Below are positions 51,230-59,832 of a DNA stretch of 64,000 nucleotides, in pieces (the stretch's first letter is position 1; every line of letters starts with the position of its first letter). This stretch comes from an uncultured Sterolibacterium sp. (GTDB lineage: Bacteria; Pseudomonadota; Gammaproteobacteria; Burkholderiales; Rhodocyclaceae): assembly GCA_903930535.1 (NCBI GenBank), contig CAIYYX010000051.1, forward strand, positions 1-64,000, given 5' to 3'. A program made the translations under genes and the position numbers. The notes beneath the pieces were generated by a model that was not told the origin of the DNA, made no database searches, and worked only from the letters and a program-made list of their open reading frames with translations.

Positions 51230-52795
51230 TCACGCTGTCTTTTCACTGCTCGGGTTGACATGCTCCTGCCAGTATTTCAGCAGGCCATCCTTGGAGACCT
51301 TGGCGCGGTCGGTCTTGGGCAGGGACGCCATGAAGCTCACAGACTTCGGCATCTTAAACTCGGAGAGCCGCGGCTTCAGATGCTCCATGATGGCTTCGGT
51401 CGTGAGCACCAGACCGGGCTTGGGCACGACGAAACAGGCTACCGCCTCGCCGTAAATCCTGTCCGGAACGCCTATGGTGGCCGCTTCGAGAACGCCCGTA
51501 TGCTCGCAGAGAATGGTGGTGATTTCCATGGGTGCGATGTTCACGCCACCGTGAATGATCAGGTCTTTCATGCGACCGGTGAGGAAGGCATAGCCATCCT
51601 CGTCGAGATGCCCAAGGTCGCCGCTGCGAAAGCCTTCGGCAGGGATGGACTGCATCTCTCCGCGTCCGAGCAGGTAGGCCACAAACATCTGCGGCCCAGC
51701 CAGCATCAATTCGCCCTCGACGCCGACCGGCCTGTCCCTACCCTGCTCATCGACGAAGCGGGCGACGATGTTGCGCAAAGGCTTGCCCACCGTGCCTCGC
51801 CGCGGGCCCTTGGGATCATTCGAGAAAATGAAACCCGCCTCCGACATTCCCATGCCTTGCAACAGCGTGATGCCGTAACGCTTCTGGAAAGCCTCGTAGG
51901 TTTCCGGCGCGATAGGCGCACTGCTCGTGGTCATGTAGCGCAGGGTCGGCAGGTCATCCTTGGTGATCTCGTGCGGGCGCTCCAGCAGCATCGTGATCGC
52001 CGTCGGAACCCCTGCGGAAATGGTCACGCCATACTTCCGGATCCAGTCGAAGAAATGGCTGCCGGAGAATTTTTTCGCCAGCACGAAGCTCGCCCCGACT
52101 TGCAGCGTCGAGGTCATCGAGAGAAGCTGCGGCGAGCACCAGGTCAGGGCCCGATATTCAAGCAGCCGGTCGTTTTCGCTGATTTCGAAACCGGCAACGA
52201 CCGAGTCTGTCGCGTGGAAGTAGCCGGCGTTGGTGCAGCACACGCCCTTGGGGTTTGCGGTCGTCCCCGAAGTGTAGTTGATCAGCGTCAGATCATCCGG
52301 CCCGCCAACGAGATGGTCGCAATGCGTCTCGGGCAGTTTCGCCACCAGGCTGAAGAATTCGTTCTCGACCCCGGCCTTGGGAAGATCATCGAAGCTGTGA
52401 TTCTCAACCCCCGCTTCTTTGGCAATAACCTGCAGTTCTGGCGCGAGGGCGCAGTGCCAGAGAACGATCTTCGGTTCCACGTCATAGAGAATCTGCTTGA
52501 CGTTCATGGCATTCACATCGCAGTTGACCAGGCAAACGGTTGCGCCATAGCGCTGCACGCCTTGGTACAGGACCATTTGCGACAGACAGTTGTCCGACAG
52601 CACGGCGATTCTCTCGTTGGCCTTGATGTCGCGCGATGCGAGAAAATGGCAGATGCGGTTGGTGGCTGCGGAAAGCTCTGCATAGCTGATTTCGACGCCG
52701 CTCTCGGCGCTGATGGCATAAGCCTTGTCACCGCGCTCGCTGGCGTGCCGACTGATGATCTGGTCTATGCTTTGATACGGGACGCTGGGTTTCAT
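51230..52795 (-). CDS. AMP-forming acyl/aryl-CoA ligase, tandem copy 1
   Basis: A 521-residue adenylate-forming ligase. The phosphate loop is INYTSGTTANPKGVCC (about residue 173), the hinge is GRMKDLIIHGGVNIAPMEIT, and the C-terminal Lys is in LPKTDRAKVSKDGLL. The N-terminus SVPYQSIDQIISRHASERGDKAYAIS differs from the benzoate-ligase group and is closer to general long-chain/aryl-CoA ligases. It is about 85% identical over its length, judged by eye, to the gene just upstream, from which it is separated by 31 bases. The ATG at 52795 is chosen because it aligns with the start of its twin; a GTG 21 bases upstream is weaker. Confidence 0.9.
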   Translation of the reverse strand: MKPSVPYQSIDQIISRHASERGDKAYAISAESGVEISYAELSAATNRICHFLASRDIKANERIAVLSDNCLSQMVLYQGVQRYGATVCLVNCDVNAMNVKQILYDVEPKIVLWHCALAPELQVIAKEAGVENHSFDDLPKAGVENEFFSLVAKLPETHCDHLVGGPDDLTLINYTSGTTANPKGVCCTNAGYFHATDSVVAGFEISENDRLLEYRALTWCSPQLLSMTSTLQVGASFVLAKKFSGSHFFDWIRKYGVTISAGVPTAITMLLERPHEITKDDLPTLRYMTTSSAPIAPETYEAFQKRYGITLLQGMGMSEAGFIFSNDPKGPRRGTVGKPLRNIVARFVDEQGRDRPVGVEGELMLAGPQMFVAYLLGRGEMQSIPAEGFRSGDLGHLDEDGYAFLTGRMKDLIIHGGVNIAPMEITTILCEHTGVLEAATIGVPDRIYGEAVACFVVPKPGLVLTTEAIMEHLKPRLSEFKMPKSVSFMASLPKTDRAKVSKDGLLKYWQEHVNPSSEKTA

Positions 52796-52826
52796 ATTGT
52801 TTCTCGTGATTTGCACTTAGTGGTGA

Positions 52827-54377
52827 TTAGTGCGCTTGAACATGTTCCTGCCAGTACTTCAGCAGGCCTTCCTTGGAGACCTTGGCGCGGTCGGTCTTGG
52901 GCAAGGACTCAATGAAGCTCACCGACTTCGGTATTTTGAATTCGGAGAGCCGCGGTTTAAGATGCGCCATAATGGCTTCGACTGTGAGCGTATGGCCTGG
53001 CTTGGGCACGACGAAGCAGGCCGCCGCCTCGCCGTAAATGCTGTCCGGCACGCCTATGGTGGCGGCTTCGAGAACGCCAGGATGCTCGCAAAGCATGGCG
53101 GTAATTTCCAGGGGTGCGATGTTCACACCGCCGCGGATGATCAGGTCCTTCTTGCGCCCGGTGAGAAAGACATAGCCTTCCTTGTCCATGTAGCCCAGAT
53201 CGCCGCTGCGGAATCCTCCGGGCGGATGGGGCTGGATCTCGCCGCGGCCGAGCAGGTAGCCGGCGAACATTTGCGGACCATCGACCATCAGTTCGCCCTC
53301 GACACCGGCAGGGGTATCCTTGCCATCCTCGTCTACGAAGCGGGCGATCAGGTTGCGCAAAGGTTTGCCCACCGTGCCGCGCCGCGGCGCCTCGGGGTCG
53401 TTCGAGAACATGGTGCCGGCCTCAGACATGCCGCAACTCTGCGATAGCGTGATGCCGTAGCGTTTCTGGAAAGCCTCGTAGGTTTCCGGCGCGATGGGCG
53501 CGCTGCTTGTGGTCATGTAGCGCAGGGTCGGCAGGTCATCCTTTGTGATGTCGTGCGGGCGCTCCAGCAGCATCGTGATCGTGGTTGGCACCCCTGCGCA
53601 AATGGTCACACCATACTTCCGGATCCAGTCGAAGAAATGGCTGACTGAAAATTTCTTTGCCAGCACGGAGGTCGCACCCACCAACAGCGTCGAGGTCATC
53701 GTCAGGAGTTGCGGCGAGCACCAGGTCAGGGCTCGATAGTCGAGCACCCGATCGCTCTCGGTAAAGCCGAAGCCCACAGCCTCGGAGTCTGTCGCATAGA
53801 AATAGCCGGCACTGGTGCAGCACACGCCCTTTGGCTTTGAGGTCGTGCCTGAAGTGTAGTTGATCAGCGTCACATCATCCGGCCCGCCGACGAGTTGGTC
53901 GCAATGCGTTATTGGCAGTTTCGCCACCAGGCTGAAGAATTCGTTCTCGGCCCCGGCCACGGGCAGATCGTCGAAGCGGTGGTTCTCGACCCCCGCCGCC
54001 TTGGCGATGAGCTGCAACTCAGAAGCCAACGAACGGTGCCAGAGCACGATCTTCGGCTCCACGTCATAGAGGATCTGCCCGACGTTCATGGCGTTCACAT
54101 CGCAGTTGACCAGACAGACGGCTGCACCATAGCGCTGTACGCCCTGGTACAGGACCATCTGCGACAGGCAGTTGTCCGATAGCACGGCGATTCTTTCGTT
54201 GGCCTTGATGCCGCGCGACGCGAGGAAATGGCAGATGCGGTTGGTGACAGCAGAAAGTTCTGCGTAGCTGATTTCGTCGCCCGTCTCGGCGCTGATGGCA
54301 TAGGCCTTATCGCCGCGCTCGCTGGCGTGCCGGCTGATGATCTGGTCTATGCTTTGATAGGGGATGCGAGGGTTCAT
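52827..54377 (-). CDS. AMP-forming acyl/aryl-CoA ligase, tandem copy 2
   Basis: A 516-residue paralogue of the ligase downstream. The phosphate loop is INYTSGTTSKPKGVCC, the hinge GRKKDLIIRGGVNIAPLEIT, and the C-terminal Lys is in LPKTDRAKVSKEGLL. Differences from its twin cluster in the substrate-side segments: for example ITLSQSCGMSEAGTMFSN here against ITLLQGMGMSEAGFIFSN there. The two may therefore prefer different acids. It ends at GCTC-like ...EHVQAH, without the 8-residue tail of its twin. GAGAGAAA precedes the ATG at 54377; an upstream TTG is not needed. It diverges from UbiD 3 across about 170 bases, suggesting the ligases activate an acid that UbiD 3 then (de)carboxylates. Confidence 0.9.
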   Translation of the reverse strand: MNPRIPYQSIDQIISRHASERGDKAYAISAETGDEISYAELSAVTNRICHFLASRGIKANERIAVLSDNCLSQMVLYQGVQRYGAAVCLVNCDVNAMNVGQILYDVEPKIVLWHRSLASELQLIAKAAGVENHRFDDLPVAGAENEFFSLVAKLPITHCDQLVGGPDDVTLINYTSGTTSKPKGVCCTSAGYFYATDSEAVGFGFTESDRVLDYRALTWCSPQLLTMTSTLLVGATSVLAKKFSVSHFFDWIRKYGVTICAGVPTTITMLLERPHDITKDDLPTLRYMTTSSAPIAPETYEAFQKRYGITLSQSCGMSEAGTMFSNDPEAPRRGTVGKPLRNLIARFVDEDGKDTPAGVEGELMVDGPQMFAGYLLGRGEIQPHPPGGFRSGDLGYMDKEGYVFLTGRKKDLIIRGGVNIAPLEITAMLCEHPGVLEAATIGVPDSIYGEAAACFVVPKPGHTLTVEAIMAHLKPRLSEFKIPKSVSFIESLPKTDRAKVSKEGLLKYWQEHVQAH

Positions 54378-54550
54378 ACCGGTTTCTCTCGGATTCAAAC
54401 GATAAGGATCGTGACCGCACTATATAGACGCTGCATTCCCATAGGTTAGGGTTAAGGTATAATAATTCATTTTCCGACGCAAGATGCGACGCAGCATCAC
54501 TGCTGCAATTATCCCAAAGTTACGGCTGGACAATACCAGAAAGGAACATC

Positions 54551-56119
54551 ATGAGCGAACCCACGAAGCGCAATCCGGTCAAACCCGACGCCACCAGCCT
54601 GCGCTCCGCCATCGAGTGGATGCGCAGCGAAGGCCTGCTAATGGAGACCGATAAGGAGGTCAATCCTGACCTCGAAATCATCGCATTGCAGAAGCATTTC
54701 GACGGCAGCCTGCCGATGCTGTTCAATCATGTGAAGGGGTACCCGCACGTGCGGGCCATCACCAACCTGTTTGCCGATAGCAGCGTCTCCGACCGGCTGT
54801 TCGGCTTCGCCAATCCGACCGAACGCACCCGCAAGATCGCGAAGGCCATCAACCATCCGATCAAGCCTTTGATCATCGAGCAGAAGGACGCTCCTGTCCA
54901 GGAACACGTCATCACCGAGAACATCGACGTCAACAAATGGATCCTGCCGATCCGGCACACCGAATTTGAATCGGAGATGACCATAGGCTCGGGCATCCGC
55001 TGTATCACCGGAGAGTTATTCGGCGGCGGCAGCGACCTTGGCTACAACCGCATGAATTTCCGTTGGGGTGATGTCGGTACCTTCCAGATTTCTCCCGGCT
55101 CGCACATGTGGCAGGTGTTCACCGAGCATTATGAGGAAAAGAAGATTCCTCTCACGGTGTGCTTCGGTGTGCCTCCTGCCTGCACCCTCTTGGCCGGCGC
55201 GGGGTTCGACTACGTCATTCTCCCCAAGGGTTGCGACGAGATCGGTGTGGCGGGCGCAATCCAGGGATCGCCTGTGCGGCTGGTGAAGGCGCGCACCCAG
55301 GAAGCCTACGCCCTTGCCGATGCTGAATATGTGCTCGAGGGCTATATCATGCCTGGCGACAAGCGCTACGAGACCGAGGAATCTGAAAGACTGGGTGTCC
55401 AGGGCAAGACCTTCTTCCACCCCGAATGGTCGGGCTATCAAGGCAAGGCGTACAAGGCGCCGACCTTCCATGTCACCGCCCTCACCATGAGGAAGCCCGA
55501 ATCACGCCCCATCATTTTCCCGCTGGGCGTGCACATGCTGGACGAGTTGAACATCGACACCACCGTGCGCGAGGCGGCAATTTTCGAACTCTGCGAGCGT
55601 CTGCAACCGGGCATCGTCCAGGACGTGCATATCCCGTATGCCATGACCGACTGGGGCGGCTGCATCATCCAGGTGAAGAAAAGGAACAAGATCGAGGAGG
55701 GCTGGCAAAGGAACTTCCTCGGCGCGATTCTCGCAACCTCTCAAGGCATGCGCCTGGCGATCGCGGTGTCAGAAGACACCGACATCTACTCCATGGACGA
55801 CATCATGTGGTGCCTGACCACAAGGGTGAACCCCCTGACCGACATCCTCAATCCAATTCCCGGCGGCCGCGGCCAGACATTCATGCCGGCAGAGCGGATG
55901 ACTGCGGGCGGCAAGGAGTGGACAGCCTCGAATACCAATTTCGAGGGCGGCATGGGCATAGATGCCACCGTTCCCTACGGCTATGAGCAGGATTTCCATC
56001 GCCCGGTCTATGCGATCCATAAGGTCAAACCCGAGGACTTCTTCGACAAGAAGCAGATCGAAACAATGAAGTCGCGCATGGAAGGTTGGGTATTGTCCCT
56101 GGCACGCACCGGGCGCTGA
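54551..56119 (+). CDS. divergent UbiD family (de)carboxylase 3
   Basis: A 522-residue UbiD-family protein that is clearly different from UbiD 1 and 2. The canonical EGPFGE motif is missing. The aligned region reads GKTFFHPEWSGY, so the second catalytic Glu is kept (about E292) while the first is replaced by Thr (about T287). The RMNFRWGDVG segment supplies the arginine in the usual place. The C-terminal text WTASNTNFEGGMGIDATVPYGYEQDF is typical UbiD. Its size fits UbiD-like aryl-CoA decarboxylases, such as the phthaloyl-CoA type, better than ubiquinone-pathway UbiD. It is divergent from two CoA-ligase genes. AAAGGAAC precedes the start. The substrate is not proven. Confidence 0.88.
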   Translation: MSEPTKRNPVKPDATSLRSAIEWMRSEGLLMETDKEVNPDLEIIALQKHFDGSLPMLFNHVKGYPHVRAITNLFADSSVSDRLFGFANPTERTRKIAKAINHPIKPLIIEQKDAPVQEHVITENIDVNKWILPIRHTEFESEMTIGSGIRCITGELFGGGSDLGYNRMNFRWGDVGTFQISPGSHMWQVFTEHYEEKKIPLTVCFGVPPACTLLAGAGFDYVILPKGCDEIGVAGAIQGSPVRLVKARTQEAYALADAEYVLEGYIMPGDKRYETEESERLGVQGKTFFHPEWSGYQGKAYKAPTFHVTALTMRKPESRPIIFPLGVHMLDELNIDTTVREAAIFELCERLQPGIVQDVHIPYAMTDWGGCIIQVKKRNKIEEGWQRNFLGAILATSQGMRLAIAVSEDTDIYSMDDIMWCLTTRVNPLTDILNPIPGGRGQTFMPAERMTAGGKEWTASNTNFEGGMGIDATVPYGYEQDFHRPVYAIHKVKPEDFFDKKQIETMKSRMEGWVLSLARTGR

Positions 56120-56137
56120 TACCGTTCGCACTTGCCG

Positions 56138-56168
56138 GCCCGCGCGCCTCACGGCCCGCGGGCTTTTT
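56138..56168 (+). terminator. rho-independent terminator after UbiD 3
   Basis: Stem GCCCGCG (56138-56144) / CGCGGGC (56157-56163) followed by TTTTT. It lies 18 bases after the UbiD 3 stop and close to the converging thioredoxin-fold gene. Confidence 0.85.
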
Positions 56169-56180
56169 CATGTCCTCTTT

Positions 56181-56504
56181 TTACGTCCGCTTGATGCTCT
56201 CGTTTAAGAGATAAGCGCGGACCGCTGCGACATCGAGGAAATAGTGGCAAAGCTCGCGGGTCTCCTCGCCGCAGCCGGCCATCAGCACCGGCACCCGCTC
56301 GTCGTAACGTGTCAGGAGTCCGGCGTCGGCGTCATCGGCGTCTATATCGACGACCGTCACCGCGAAATCGAACTCGCCGCGCAGCAGTTCCAGCGCGGCG
56401 AGCATGTCGTGGCAAAGGTGACAATATTCCCGACTGTAGAGTGTCAAATGCGGTGTCAAATGCGGCGTCAGTTGCGGTCGCACCGCAGCATCACTTGCCC
56501 TCAC
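56181..56504 (-). CDS. glutaredoxin/thioredoxin-fold (DUF836) protein
   Basis: A 107-residue protein with a thioredoxin-like fold. The redox motif is YSREYCHLCHDML, with the CxxC pair near residue 28. The cis-proline region is RYDERVPVLMAG, in the pattern R-x-x-V-P-V. The N-terminus has a short duplication TPHLTPHL. A GTG start at 56504, lying inside the last codons of mucD, is used; a second GTG seven codons later is also possible. In many betaproteobacteria this gene follows mucD and precedes lepA. Here lepA does not follow; UbiD 3 does. A role in disulfide or redox control is likely. Confidence 0.8.
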   Translation of the reverse strand: MRASDAAVRPQLTPHLTPHLTLYSREYCHLCHDMLAALELLRGEFDFAVTVVDIDADDADAGLLTRYDERVPVLMAGCGEETRELCHYFLDVAAVRAYLLNESIKRT

Positions 56505-57906
56505 CGATGCCTTTGATGATGATGAAGGTCTGGTTGTCGCCGCGACGCACCAGCAGGGTCATCGTCGCCGACTTGTCCAACGGGGCCAGAAGCCTGTTGA
56601 ACTGCTCGACCGAATTCAGCTCGGTCTGTGTCCCCTTGCTGATGAGGGCGAGAATGATGTCGCCAGCACGCAGATCGGTGCGGCTGGTGCCGTTGCGAAC
56701 GTCTTCCACGAGCAGGCCTTGGCTCAGTTTGAGTTCTTTCTTCTGCTCAGGCGTCAGAGCCGAGAGCACCAGACCAAGGCGATTGGCTGCGGCCTTCTCG
56801 GTCGGCTTGGACTTGCGCTGGACGACCTTCTCGGCAGGAATTTCGCCGACATGAATCGTCAACTCCCGGGGCTCGTTCTTGCGCCAGACCTGCATCGTCA
56901 CCTTGCTGCCTGGCTTGGTCGCGCCGACAATGCGCGGCAGGTCGGCTGACTGATTGATGCTCTTGCCATCGAACTTGAGTATGACGTCACCAGACACGAG
57001 GCCGGCCTTGTCTGCCGGGCCATCCTTCTCCACCGAGTTTACCAGGGCGCCGACCGGCTTGGAGAGGCCAAAGGAGTCGGCCAATTCCTTGGTCACCTCC
57101 TGGATGACCACGCCGATACGGCCTCGACTAACCTTGCCGCTGGTCCTTAACTGGCTCTGCACTTCCATCGCCACGTCGATCGGAATGGCGAAAGCCAGCC
57201 CCATATAGCCACCCGTCCGGCTGTATATCTGCGAGTTGATGCCCACGACCTCGCCCCTCATGTTGAACAAGGGCCCACCCGAATTGCCGGGATTGATGGC
57301 GGCGTCTGTCTGGATGAAGGGAACAAAATTCTCCTGCGGCAACGCACGTCCCTTGGCGCTGACAATGCCCGCGGTGACGCTGCTCTCGAAGCCGAATGGG
57401 GAACCGATGGCGATGACCCATTCTCCGACCTTCAGCTTGGCCGGGTCGCCCAGTTTGACGACAGGCAGGCCCGTGGCCTCGATCTTGATCAATGCCACAT
57501 CGGTGCGCTTGTCTGCTCCCAGCACCTTGGCCTTGAATTCGCGTTTGTCTGTGAGTTTGACCACCACTTCGTCGGCGCCATCGACGACATGGGCATTGGT
57601 CAGAATATGGCCATCGGCGCTGATGATGAAGCCCGAGCCGAGCGACTTGCTTTCTTGTTCCTGTGGGACCCCCGGCTGCTGATGCGGGAAAAAGCGGCGG
57701 AACAGATCGAAAGCGGGATCGTCCTGATCGAAGGGGAATTGCTGACCGAGACGGTTGCCGCGGACGATCTGAGTGGTGCTGACATTGACCACGGCTGATC
57801 CCTGCCTCTCCACGAGGTCGGTGAAATCGGGAAGATCCTTCGCCTGGGCAAAGGCTACCAGGGAAAACAACGCGAGCAAGAGCGGCAGCAGGAATTTACG
57901 AATCAT
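56491..57906 (-). CDS. mucD: Do/MucD family periplasmic serine protease
   Basis: A 471-residue DegP-like protease and chaperone. A signal peptide (FLLPLLLALFSLVAFAQA) is followed by the trypsin-like domain with His in ILTNAHVVDGA, Asp in DKRTDVALIKI and Ser in NPGNSGGPLFN. Two PDZ domains follow (about residues 260-350 and 370-465), the first with LVNSVEKDGPADKAGL. It degrades misfolded envelope proteins and restrains the sigma-E response. The start overlaps the rseC stop (ATGA). Confidence 0.95.
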   Translation of the reverse strand: MIRKFLLPLLLALFSLVAFAQAKDLPDFTDLVERQGSAVVNVSTTQIVRGNRLGQQFPFDQDDPAFDLFRRFFPHQQPGVPQEQESKSLGSGFIISADGHILTNAHVVDGADEVVVKLTDKREFKAKVLGADKRTDVALIKIEATGLPVVKLGDPAKLKVGEWVIAIGSPFGFESSVTAGIVSAKGRALPQENFVPFIQTDAAINPGNSGGPLFNMRGEVVGINSQIYSRTGGYMGLAFAIPIDVAMEVQSQLRTSGKVSRGRIGVVIQEVTKELADSFGLSKPVGALVNSVEKDGPADKAGLVSGDVILKFDGKSINQSADLPRIVGATKPGSKVTMQVWRKNEPRELTIHVGEIPAEKVVQRKSKPTEKAAANRLGLVLSALTPEQKKELKLSQGLLVEDVRNGTSRTDLRAGDIILALISKGTQTELNSVEQFNRLLAPLDKSATMTLLVRRGDNQTFIIIKGIGEGK

Positions 57907-58352
57907 GAGAGAGCATCCTCGGATTGGTTGATGACAGGATATTTGAGACGCATCGACAGCAATGGTTCCCCATGGCCGAAAGTGCGAGATTGCAGCAGAA
58001 GAGTCAGGGCCAGACCGAGGCCGGCGCCTGCCATGGCAGCAGAATCGACCGCATTATCGCTGGACCAAAATGCAGTGCCTGCGGCTGCACCAAGGATTGC
58101 CGCAAGCACGGGTAAGCCGTAGGTTAAAAGAGAAACGCGCAACAGAACACCTTCGCCCACGCTCAGGATGACGCTATCGCCCGCTCTGGCGCCAATAGGG
58201 TTGGGCAAGCGGTAGAGGCGAGGTTTCTGATTCCGCAGACCGCTGCCGCAACCGCCGGCTTCAAAGCAGCGGCCGCAGCCAGAGGCCGCCTGCTGCACCT
58301 CGACGAAAGCCATCTGGCCATCAACCCTGGCGACAATCGCTTCACTTTCCAT
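57903..58352 (-). CDS. rseC: RseC/MucC family regulator
   Basis: A 149-residue inner membrane protein of the RseC/MucC family, which modulates sigma-E and redox control of SoxR. The N-terminal cytoplasmic part carries a conserved cysteine set in SGCGRCFEAGGCGSG (about residues 25-39). Two transmembrane helices follow (LLTYGLPVLAAILGAAAGTAFW and AMAGAGLGLALTLLLQ). It overlaps rseB by 11 bases and mucD by four, so it is in the middle of a coupled operon. Confidence 0.92.
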   Translation of the reverse strand: MESEAIVARVDGQMAFVEVQQAASGCGRCFEAGGCGSGLRNQKPRLYRLPNPIGARAGDSVILSVGEGVLLRVSLLTYGLPVLAAILGAAAGTAFWSSDNAVDSAAMAGAGLGLALTLLLQSRTFGHGEPLLSMRLKYPVINQSEDALS

Positions 58353-59322
58353 GGTTTCTTTTCGGCTCTATGCCATCGCCGAACTTCTTCAGCGTCGCCA
58401 TGGGTACTTCCCCCATGATGACGAGTTGGTGGCCGTTGACGGTGCGGTGATAAACGGTGGTCGCGCCCACCGAGACCCTGTCCAGATCGACCATCTGCGG
58501 ATCGCTGGAAAAAGGCTCGATGAATACTGAAATCGCGGCCAGGCCGTCGGAAAATACGAAATGCAGGCTCTCGGGCGTATCCTTGCCGCCCTGGCGCTTC
58601 ATGCCGGCGAGTTTGCTGAAGCCCGGCAGCCTGAACTTGAACAGCCAGGCATCATCCTCGCCGCGGGCCACAGTGGATTGGATGTTTTGCACCGGCCAAT
58701 CCCTGCTCTGCACAGCGAACTTCGGCTTCAAGGCTTCGCGCTCGATCTGACCGCCTATCTGCAATTGGGTGAAAGTGAAGGATTCAACCGCTTCATTGCG
58801 CTCATTCATCACTTCAGACTTCAACAACAGGCCGGAGTTAACATCGACCCAAAACTGGTGGCCGTAGCGCAAATCATCCTTGGGTTCGAGCAGGATGGAC
58901 TGGGTTTCGTGCCCGGCGACCCTGCCAAAATAGCCCTTGCGGACGACATAGTTCGCGACAAGCCCGTTCAACTCGGCCGGCAGCAAGGAAGGGAAGCTCC
59001 TCTGCTGATTGCGCTTCTCGACGATCAGGATGCGGCTCTCGGGAAGGTAGTACTTCACTTCGTCGTTGTTGCGTATCACCTCGCGTGGGCTGCCGTCGAG
59101 CACCTCTATGCGCTCCAGCACTTTCCCAGACTCGATCAGATGCGTGATGCGGGATGTCTCGGCAATCGCGCCGTTCTGAAAGACGAAAGTGCCGCTGTAA
59201 TTCACCTTGTGCGCCGCGGTGACGACGCGGTCGAGCCAGTGGCGCGCATCCTGGGCCGCCGCAGGGAGGCTGAGGAAAATGCAGCTTAGGCAACTGAGGC
59301 TGCAGACAAGCCAGCGCATCAT
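58342..59322 (-). CDS. rseB: MucB/RseB sigma-E negative regulator
   Basis: A 326-residue periplasmic protein with signal peptide (LVCSLSCLSCIFLSLPAAAQ). It has the MucB/RseB lipoprotein-sensing N-domain with YSGTFVFQNGAIAETSRITH (about residue 40) and the small C-terminal domain with LHFVFSDGLAAISVFIEPF (about 250). It binds the anti-sigma factor RseA and shields it from cleavage until lipids or misfolded proteins signal stress. The start overlaps the rseA stop (ATGA). Confidence 0.93.
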   Translation of the reverse strand: MMRWLVCSLSCLSCIFLSLPAAAQDARHWLDRVVTAAHKVNYSGTFVFQNGAIAETSRITHLIESGKVLERIEVLDGSPREVIRNNDEVKYYLPESRILIVEKRNQQRSFPSLLPAELNGLVANYVVRKGYFGRVAGHETQSILLEPKDDLRYGHQFWVDVNSGLLLKSEVMNERNEAVESFTFTQLQIGGQIEREALKPKFAVQSRDWPVQNIQSTVARGEDDAWLFKFRLPGFSKLAGMKRQGGKDTPESLHFVFSDGLAAISVFIEPFSSDPQMVDLDRVSVGATTVYHRTVNGHQLVIMGEVPMATLKKFGDGIEPKRNHGK

Positions 59323-59810
59323 GGAGCAGCGCTGCCCCTGGTCGCCGAAACGCTGCGGACATAAGCCGTCCCGCCCTGAATGCCGTTGCTCGGCGAGTAC
59401 GCCTGGTGGGCAACGAGATATTTCTGCATGAGCTTGCTTTCGGCATTGCTGACCACGCGCTGCGGCGGTTTCACGAGGGCGATGGTCTCCGCCGGTGGCG
59501 GCGTCAGGGCAAGCCAGGCAACGACAGCGACGCCTGCTGCCGTGGCAGCCAGTGTCAGCGTCGCGCGCAGCAGATGACGCGGCCGCTTGGCCCGGGGCGC
59601 CAGCACCACGGGTTCATTCTGCAGCGAGGACATGATGCGCCCGGTGAGATCGTTGGCCAGGACTGGCGTGCGCCGCAAGGCATCGCCGATGAGGTGGTAA
59701 CCGTCCCATGCACGCCGCAATTCCTCTTCACGATTCATCGCAGCGAGCATGGAGAGATGCTGACGGGCTTCGAGCTCATCGTCGACAAAGGCGGAAAGAT
59801 CTGATTTCAT
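59319..59810 (-). CDS. rseA: sigma-E anti-sigma factor RseA/MucA
   Basis: A 163-residue single-pass inner membrane protein. The N-terminal cytoplasmic anti-sigma domain starts with LSAFVDDELEARQHLSMLAAM and includes RRAWDGYHLIGDALR, as in MucA. One transmembrane helix follows (TLTLAATAAGVAVVAWLALT, about residues 84-103). The periplasmic end binds RseB. It holds RpoE inactive until regulated proteolysis. It begins 22 bases after the rpoE stop. Confidence 0.92.
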   Translation of the reverse strand: MKSDLSAFVDDELEARQHLSMLAAMNREEELRRAWDGYHLIGDALRRTPVLANDLTGRIMSSLQNEPVVLAPRAKRPRHLLRATLTLAATAAGVAVVAWLALTPPPAETIALVKPPQRVVSNAESKLMQKYLVAHQAYSPSNGIQGGTAYVRSVSATRGSAAP

Positions 59811-59832
59811 AGATTCATCACCTGTACTGCTG

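Noticed and set aside
51260-52915. Long plus-strand open frame opposite the tandem ligase
   Set aside because: Its translation has no domain and mirrors the codon pattern of the ligase genes; it crosses the gap between the two copies without a ribosome site.
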